Below are positions 59,781-64,000 of a DNA stretch of 64,000 bases, piece by piece. Location of the stretch: NCBI RefSeq assembly GCF_019956555.1, contig NZ_JAHBDQ010000011.1:248001-312000 (forward strand). The letters run 5' to 3'. The DNA comes from Pseudomonas sp. A-RE-19 (GTDB lineage: Bacteria; Pseudomonadota; Gammaproteobacteria; Pseudomonadales; Pseudomonadaceae). A program made the translations under genes and the position numbers. Under the pieces are notes generated by a model. The model was not told the DNA's origin, did no database searches, and saw only the letters and a program-made list of their open reading frames with translations. Positions within the stretch are counted from its first letter, which is position 1; every line of letters starts with the position of its first letter.

Positions 59781-60713
59781 ATGGATCTGCTCAATAACTT
59801 GCGGGTGTTCGTCCGCGTGGTGGACAGCGCAAGTTTTACCGCCGCCGCCGATGCGTTGGATTTGTCGACCGCGCAAGTGTCGCGATTGGTGGCGGACCTG
59901 GAGCAGTATGTGCAAGCACGCCTGCTGCAACGCACCACCCGCAGGTTGAGCCTGACCGAGGCCGGTGAGCGATTCTTGCTGCGCAGCCGGCATATACTCG
60001 AAGACATGGAGGAGGCAACGGCAGAAGCGCGCGGCGCCCATCTCAAACCCAGTGGACGGTTGCGGGTGCACAGCATGAATGGCCTGGGCGTGCTGATCAC
60101 GCCGTTGATCGCCCGCTACAGCGAGCTGTACCCCGATGTGGTGTTCGAGCTGACCCTGTCGCAGCGCAATCCCGATCCAATGGAGGACGGGCATGACGTG
60201 GTGATTTCGATTGCCCACGAACTGGCCGATTCGCAATTGGTCGCCCAGGCCATCGGGCAGATTTACAGCGTGCCTTGTGCCTCCCCGGATTATCTGCAGC
60301 GCCGGGGCGTGCCGGACACACCGCAGGCGCTGAACGATCATCAGTGCTTGCGCATGCTCGACCCGTTGTACAGCGATCAATGGGTGTTCAAGGACGACCA
60401 TGAGGAGTATGCCGTCCGCCCGGCCAAGACCTTTCAGTGCAACGTCGCCGAATCAATGGTCAAGGCGTCAGAGGCCGGCATGGGCATCAGCCTGATTCCG
60501 TTCTATGCCGCAACGCGCCCGTTGAGCGACGGCACGTTACTGCGCCTGCTGCCAGCGTGGCGCCCCCGTCAACGCAATGTCTATGCGTTGTATCCGTCGC
60601 GGCGTTTTCTCGATGCCAAGGTTCGGACCTGGGTGGCCTTTCTCAAGGTCGAACTGCCCAAGCTGTTCGCCGAACATGACGCGGTGATGAACGATCCACG
60701 GCATTGGGCCTGA
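59781..60713 (+). CDS. LysR family transcriptional regulator
   Basis: A 310-residue regulator: N-terminal winged HTH (FVRVVDSASFTAAADALDLSTAQVSRLVADLE) and a C-terminal effector-binding domain of the CrgA subgroup (RLRVHSMNGLGVLITPLIARYSELYPDV). Effector unknown. It lies at the end of the accessory block, divergent from the DUF2790 gene; it may control that gene, itself, or the MFS-porin pair. Confidence 0.92.
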   Translation: MDLLNNLRVFVRVVDSASFTAAADALDLSTAQVSRLVADLEQYVQARLLQRTTRRLSLTEAGERFLLRSRHILEDMEEATAEARGAHLKPSGRLRVHSMNGLGVLITPLIARYSELYPDVVFELTLSQRNPDPMEDGHDVVISIAHELADSQLVAQAIGQIYSVPCASPDYLQRRGVPDTPQALNDHQCLRMLDPLYSDQWVFKDDHEEYAVRPAKTFQCNVAESMVKASEAGMGISLIPFYAATRPLSDGTLLRLLPAWRPRQRNVYALYPSRRFLDAKVRTWVAFLKVELPKLFAEHDAVMNDPRHWA

Positions 60714-60845
60714 CGCCCCGGCTACCCTCTTTGCGTTCATAGATCACCAGCGTGAGCATTGGTATCGCCATGCCAGTGTAGAAACGCGACACGGGCAGTC
60801 AGAATCGCCGGTGTAGACTGAGGGCAGTCACGAGGGGAGAAAGGC

Positions 60846-60920
60846 GTGAAATATAGAACAGTATGGTCACTCAGTCTCGCGCTTATAGGGGGCCGGATGC
60901 CGGAGAAGGTTCGCCCATGA
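60846..60920 (+). pseudogene. Collapsed 24-codon copy of the periplasmic protein gene at 54289
   Basis: The upstream CGGTGTAGACTGA-GGC, the start GTGAAATAT, the CTCAGTCT segment, and the end GAGAAGG...CCATGATCGG all recur from 54237-54765, but about 400 internal bases are missing. What remains is an open frame of 24 codons starting MKYRTVWSLSLALIG and ending in the ATGA overlap with the permease gene. It may survive as a leader for translational coupling. Confidence 0.65.
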
Positions 60921-61606
60921 TCGGTGCCGAACTGTTGTCACCGCAAAGCCTCACCGTGGGTTGGCTGATTTACGTGCCGGTGATGATCTGGGCAGTCTGT
61001 CGGGCGCCCTGGGTCGAGTTGTTCAGCGACAGCCGCCGCCAGCATCTGTTGTTCGGCACGGTGTTCGCGCTGTTCATGTTGTGGTTGGTGCGACGGGATT
61101 TCGATACCGGCGTGTCCTATCACTTCATCGGCATGACGGCGGTGACGTTATTGCTGGATTGGCCCCTGGCGATTGTCGGTGGGCTGGTGGCGCAGCTCGG
61201 GCTGGTGCTGCTCGGACGTCAGGATCTGGCCGCTGTCGGGGTCAACGGCGCACTACTGATTCTGCTGCCGGTGCTGGTCACCGAGTGTTGCGCGATGCTG
61301 GTGGAACGCGCGCAACCACGTAATCCCTTTGTGTATATCTTCGTTTCCGGTTTCTTTGCGGCAGCGCTGTCGGCGTTGCTGTGCCTGCTGCTTGCGCTGT
61401 GGTTGCTATGGTTCGATGAGCGTTTTGCGATGCCGTATTGGCTGGAGGACTTTGTCGGTTATCTATGGCTGCTGATTTTTCCGGAAGCTTTTATCAATGG
61501 CATGGTGGTCAGCGCTTTGGTGGTGTTTTGCCCAGAGTGGCTGGAGACGTTCAATCGCACGCGCTATCTTTCGGCGCCCTGGAAAGACGACGATCCCAAA
61601 TCTTGA
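60917..61606 (+). CDS. ECF-type (CbiM-like) ABC transporter permease
   Basis: A 229-residue membrane protein with six to seven helices; VSYHFIGMTAVTLLLDWPLAIVGGL and FPEAFINGMVVSALVVF resemble the S-component/permease of energy-coupling-factor transporters. No ATPase or T-component lies nearby, so it may use a shared module or act alone. It starts in the stop of the 24-codon remnant; in its ancestral position it would follow the intact periplasmic gene. Confidence 0.75.
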   Translation: MIGAELLSPQSLTVGWLIYVPVMIWAVCRAPWVELFSDSRRQHLLFGTVFALFMLWLVRRDFDTGVSYHFIGMTAVTLLLDWPLAIVGGLVAQLGLVLLGRQDLAAVGVNGALLILLPVLVTECCAMLVERAQPRNPFVYIFVSGFFAAALSALLCLLLALWLLWFDERFAMPYWLEDFVGYLWLLIFPEAFINGMVVSALVVFCPEWLETFNRTRYLSAPWKDDDPKS

Positions 61607-61669
61607 TCCACATCAAATCCAAAAATCGTTGACGAATCCATGCTCCGGAAAACCTTCAGGAGCATCGAA

Positions 61670-61885
61670 ATGAGTGTCTACGAGTGGGCAAGGCAGGAGT
61701 TGCGTCAGAGTCTGGATGTGGCGCAAGAGGTGGGTTTTGATCCAGGACTCAGCCTGCGCGCCTTGCTCAGTGCGGTGGTGCAGCAGAGCAAGGCGGTACG
61801 CAATGTCGAAGACCTGGCCGATGAGTTGCGGTTTCTCGCCGAGAACCTCGACGAGGGCCAGGACTACGGCTTTATGCGGCCTTGA
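61670..61885 (+). CDS. Small conserved hypothetical protein
   Basis: A 71-residue helical soluble protein: MSVYEWARQELRQSLDVAQEVGF, then LRALLSAVVQQSKAVRN and ELRFLAENLDEGQDYGFMRP. CAGGAG lies 8 bases before the ATG. No family recognised. It ends 9 bases before the convergent yacG stop. Confidence 0.75.
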   Translation: MSVYEWARQELRQSLDVAQEVGFDPGLSLRALLSAVVQQSKAVRNVEDLADELRFLAENLDEGQDYGFMRP

Positions 61886-61894
61886 TGGTCGGGA

Positions 61895-62095
61895 TCAGTG
61901 ACGCGGGTCGAAGTCTTCGCTGAACAGTTCGTCTTCGGCATCCGGGCTCACCGGGATCTTGTGTTCTTCCGACGCCCAGGCGCCCAGGTCGATCAGTTTG
62001 CACCGGTCCGAGCAGAATGGCCGGAACTTGCTCTCGGGGCTCCATTCGACAGGGGCGCCGCAGGTTGGGCATTCGACGGTTGGGGTTTGGCTCAT
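61895..62095 (-). CDS. yacG: DNA gyrase inhibitor YacG
   Basis: A 66-residue zinc protein with CPTC (residues 9-12) and CSDRC (about 28-32) as zinc ligands and an acidic C-terminal tail, the YacG pattern. It binds GyrB and blocks DNA binding. It overlaps coaE by four bases (ATGA); the coaE-yacG pair beside pilD is conserved in gamma-proteobacteria. Confidence 0.95.
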   Translation of the reverse strand: MSQTPTVECPTCGAPVEWSPESKFRPFCSDRCKLIDLGAWASEEHKIPVSPDAEDELFSEDFDPRH

Positions 62096-62715
62096 GACTG
62101 GCCTCCACGCAAAGTAAGGTAAAAGTGATGCAGGCGTTCGACCTCGCTGTGCAGCCAGGCGAGGTCGCGGTCGTTGACCACCACATCGTCGGCATGGCTC
62201 ACGCGGTCCTGTCGGCTGGACTGGGCCTTGAGGATCGCCTGGACCTGTTGTTCGCTGGTCTGGTCACGCTGCAGGGTGCGTTCGATCTGTAGCTGTTCCG
62301 GGGCGTCGATCACCAGGACCCGTTGGGTCATGGCGTACTGCCCGGATTCGATCAGCAGCGGCGAAACCAGAATCGCGTAAGGCGATTGTGCCTTGGCCAG
62401 ATGGTGGGCGATTTCTTCGGCGATCAGCGGATGCAACAGCGCTTCGAGCCAGCGGCGTTCCTCCGGCACCTCGAAGATCAGCTTGCGCAGGGCCGCACGA
62501 TCCAGTTGGCCGTCGGCTTGCAACACGCCGGGGCCAAAGTGCTCGGCGATTTTCGCCAGTGCCGGGCGACCGGGTTCCACCACCCAGCGCGCCGCATGAT
62601 CGGCGTCCACCACGTGCACGCCCAGGTCGATGAAGTGTTGGGCGGCCGCGCTTTTGCCGCTGCCGATGCCGCCGGTCAGGCCGAGAATCCAGGGTTTTTC
62701 CACAGGGGTATTCAT
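62092..62715 (-). CDS. coaE: Dephospho-CoA kinase
   Basis: A 207-residue P-loop kinase of the last CoA step. Walker [14 protein letters not shown] (about 14-24), [12 protein letters not shown] and VSPLLIESG are typical. The start MNTPVEK overlaps the pilD stop by four bases. pilD-coaE-yacG are translationally coupled. Confidence 0.95.
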   Translation of the reverse strand: MNTPVEKPWILGLTGGIGSGKSAAAQHFIDLGVHVVDADHAARWVVEPGRPALAKIAEHFGPGVLQADGQLDRAALRKLIFEVPEERRWLEALLHPLIAEEIAHHLAKAQSPYAILVSPLLIESGQYAMTQRVLVIDAPEQLQIERTLQRDQTSEQQVQAILKAQSSRQDRVSHADDVVVNDRDLAWLHSEVERLHHFYLTLRGGQS

Positions 62716-63584
62716 TTCAAACCGACAAACTGCCAATAGAAGCCGGTTATTTGACCACCCCAGAGCAAGGCAATCCAGCCGGCAATGGCCAGATAGGGAC
62801 CAAAGGGCAGCGGTGTCGAGGTTTTTGCATCCCGCAGGCGCAGCAAAATCACCCCGATAACGGCGCCCAGCAACGATGAGAGCAGGATGGTCTGCGGCAG
62901 GATCTGCCAGCCGCCCCAGGCGCCGAGCATCGCCAATAACTTGAAGTCACCGTAGCCGATGCCGTCCTTGCCGGTGATCAGCTTGAACAGCCAGAACACC
63001 GTCCACAGCGCCATATAGCCAGCTACTGCGCCCCAGAGCGCGTCATGCAGCGATACGAAAAGCCCGAAGCTGTTGACGATCAACCCCAGCCACATTAACG
63101 GCAGCACCAGCATATCCGGCAACAGCTGATGTTCGGCGTCGATCAGGCTCATGGCCAACAGCCCCCAACTCAGCACCAGTACCATGCAGGCTTGCCAGCC
63201 GAAACCGAAATGCCAGGCAATGAGCGCCGACAGCAAGCCGCAGGCCAGTTCGGTCAGTGGGTAACGTTTGCTGATCGGCGCCGTGCAGTTCGAGCACCGC
63301 CCGCGTAAAAACAGATAACTGAGCACGGGAATGTTTTCCCATGCGCGAATCCGATGGCCACAGTGGGGACACTCGGAGTGGGGCAGTATCAGGTTGTAAG
63401 CCGGGCCAGGCGCTTCGGGTGGCAAGTCCAGTACGTCATGGGCCTGCAGGCGCCACTCGCGCTCAAGCATTTTCGGGAGGCGCCAGACCACCACGTTGAG
63501 AAAACTGCCGATCAGCAAGCCGATCACCAATGCTGTGATCACGAAGGCCCGCGGGTTGAGGCTCAGAAATTCGTTCAAGGACAT
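62712..63584 (-). CDS. pilD: Prepilin peptidase / N-methyltransferase PilD
   Basis: A 290-residue inner-membrane enzyme processing type IV prepilins and type II pseudopilins. The cytoplasmic methyltransferase loop has the zinc site CPHC...CSNC (about 72-100); catalytic aspartates lie in [12 protein letters not shown] and [11 protein letters not shown]. Eight helices. Starts one base after the pilC stop; its substrates include FimT, FimU, PilV, PilW, PilX and PilE of this window. Confidence 0.96.
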   Translation of the reverse strand: MSLNEFLSLNPRAFVITALVIGLLIGSFLNVVVWRLPKMLEREWRLQAHDVLDLPPEAPGPAYNLILPHSECPHCGHRIRAWENIPVLSYLFLRGRCSNCTAPISKRYPLTELACGLLSALIAWHFGFGWQACMVLVLSWGLLAMSLIDAEHQLLPDMLVLPLMWLGLIVNSFGLFVSLHDALWGAVAGYMALWTVFWLFKLITGKDGIGYGDFKLLAMLGAWGGWQILPQTILLSSLLGAVIGVILLRLRDAKTSTPLPFGPYLAIAGWIALLWGGQITGFYWQFVGLK

Positions 63585-63585
63585 A

Positions 63586-64000
63586 TCAGATCGCTGAGCC
63601 GAGTTGAAAGATAGGCAGGTACATCGCAACCACCAGGCCGCCGACGATAACCCCGAGCACCACCATAATGAACGGCTCCATCAGACTGGTCAGGTTATCG
63701 ACCATGTTGTCCACCTCGGCCTCGTAGAAGCTTGCGACCTTGTCGAGCATGTCGTCCAGTGCACCGGACTCTTCGCCAATGGCGGTCATCTGGATCGCCA
63801 TGTTCGGAAAGATGCCGGAGGTGCGCATGGAAAAATTCAGCTGCATGCCGGTCGAAACGTCTTGCTTGATACGCAGGACCGCACGCTTGAAAACGATGTT
63901 GCCGGTGGCGCCAGCCACTGAATCCAGGGCTTCGACCAGTGGCACCCCGGCAGCGAATGTTGTCGACAGCGTGCGGGCGTAACGAGCGACGGCGGACTTG
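63586..64000 (-). CDS. pilC: Type IV pilus inner-membrane platform protein PilC, 5' part outside the window
   Basis: The frame enters from the right edge (KSAVARYARTLSTTFAAGVPLVEAL) and gives the last about 137 residues, including the T2SF motif TSGIFPNMAIQMTAIGEESG and the last membrane helices (FIMVVLGVIVGGLVVAMYLP) with the typical end IFQLGSAI. PilC links the PilB/PilT motors to pilus assembly. The order pilC-pilD-coaE-yacG is that of PAO1. Confidence 0.94.
   Translation of the reverse strand, partial: KSAVARYARTLSTTFAAGVPLVEALDSVAGATGNIVFKRAVLRIKQDVSTGMQLNFSMRTSGIFPNMAIQMTAIGEESGALDDMLDKVASFYEAEVDNMVDNLTSLMEPFIMVVLGVIVGGLVVAMYLPIFQLGSAI

Overview
The window is GC-rich chromosomal DNA from a Pseudomonas, most likely of the P. 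fluorescens group. Three things point there. The gene order follows, in reverse, a long P. aeruginosa PAO1 block as I remember it (roughly PA4602 glyA/morA, PA4595 ettA, PA4572 fklB to PA4542 clpB, PA4538 ndh, PA4535 DUF1780, PA4530-4527 yacG-coaE-pilD-pilC). Eleven imperfect palindromes of the REP/REPIN type seen in this group sit in intergenic gaps. Several proteins belong to families largely confined to pseudomonads (DUF6482, DUF3094, DUF1780, DUF2790, PP0621-like). No phage, IS element, CRISPR array or rRNA was found.

Layout. 1-9.4 kb: a partial DctA-like symporter, glyA, the large c-di-GMP protein MorA, ettA and a Gre-family factor. 9.4-20.5 kb: envelope and stress proteins (two lipoproteins, DUF4105 and DUF3015 proteins, a Lon-family protease, UPF0114, FklB, a small gene under a Fur box, YjdM). 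20.6-33.9 kb: housekeeping core (ispB; rplU-rpmA-obgE-proB-creA; rpsT; murJ; ribF-ileS-lspA-fkpB-ispH). 33.8-44.6 kb: type IV pilus minor-pilin operon fimU-pilV-pilW-pilX-pilY1-pilE with divergent fimT, then thiO and the pilS-pilR two-component pair. 44.7-51 kb: bamD, rluD-pgeF, clpB behind a heat-shock promoter, and a tRNA Asn-Pro-Lys-Pro cluster. 51-54.8 kb: a secreted EF-hand protein with an HvfA-like Cys motif, ndh, DUF3094, DUF1780 and a periplasmic thioredoxin-like protein. 54.8-60.8 kb: an accessory block (K+ channel-like protein, AI-2E transporter, AAHS-type MFS permease with an OprD-type porin, DUF2790, LysR regulator). 60.8-64 kb: an ECF-type permease, a small hypothetical, yacG-coaE-pilD and the end of pilC.

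How the genes work together. PilD processes the prepilins FimT, FimU, PilV, PilW, PilX and PilE; PilC is the inner-membrane platform; PilS-PilR is the sigma-54 regulatory pair for pilin; MorA adds c-di-GMP control of motility and attachment. LspA and BamD serve lipoprotein maturation and outer-membrane assembly, MurJ cell-wall synthesis, and IspB/IspH isoprenoid and quinone supply for Ndh.

Most unusual points: (i) the accessory block is flanked by two diverged copies of the same gene junction (54.2-54.8 kb and 60.8-60.9 kb), one with the gene collapsed to 24 codons; (ii) an orphan EF-hand secreted protein carries an EGKCGEGKCG core like HvfA RiPP metallophore precursors; (iii) the minor-pilin operon appears inverted relative to PAO1 and lacks pilY2; (iv) a duplicated tRNA-Pro lies directly behind an intrinsic terminator, next to a tRNA-Lys of the kind used by integrative elements.
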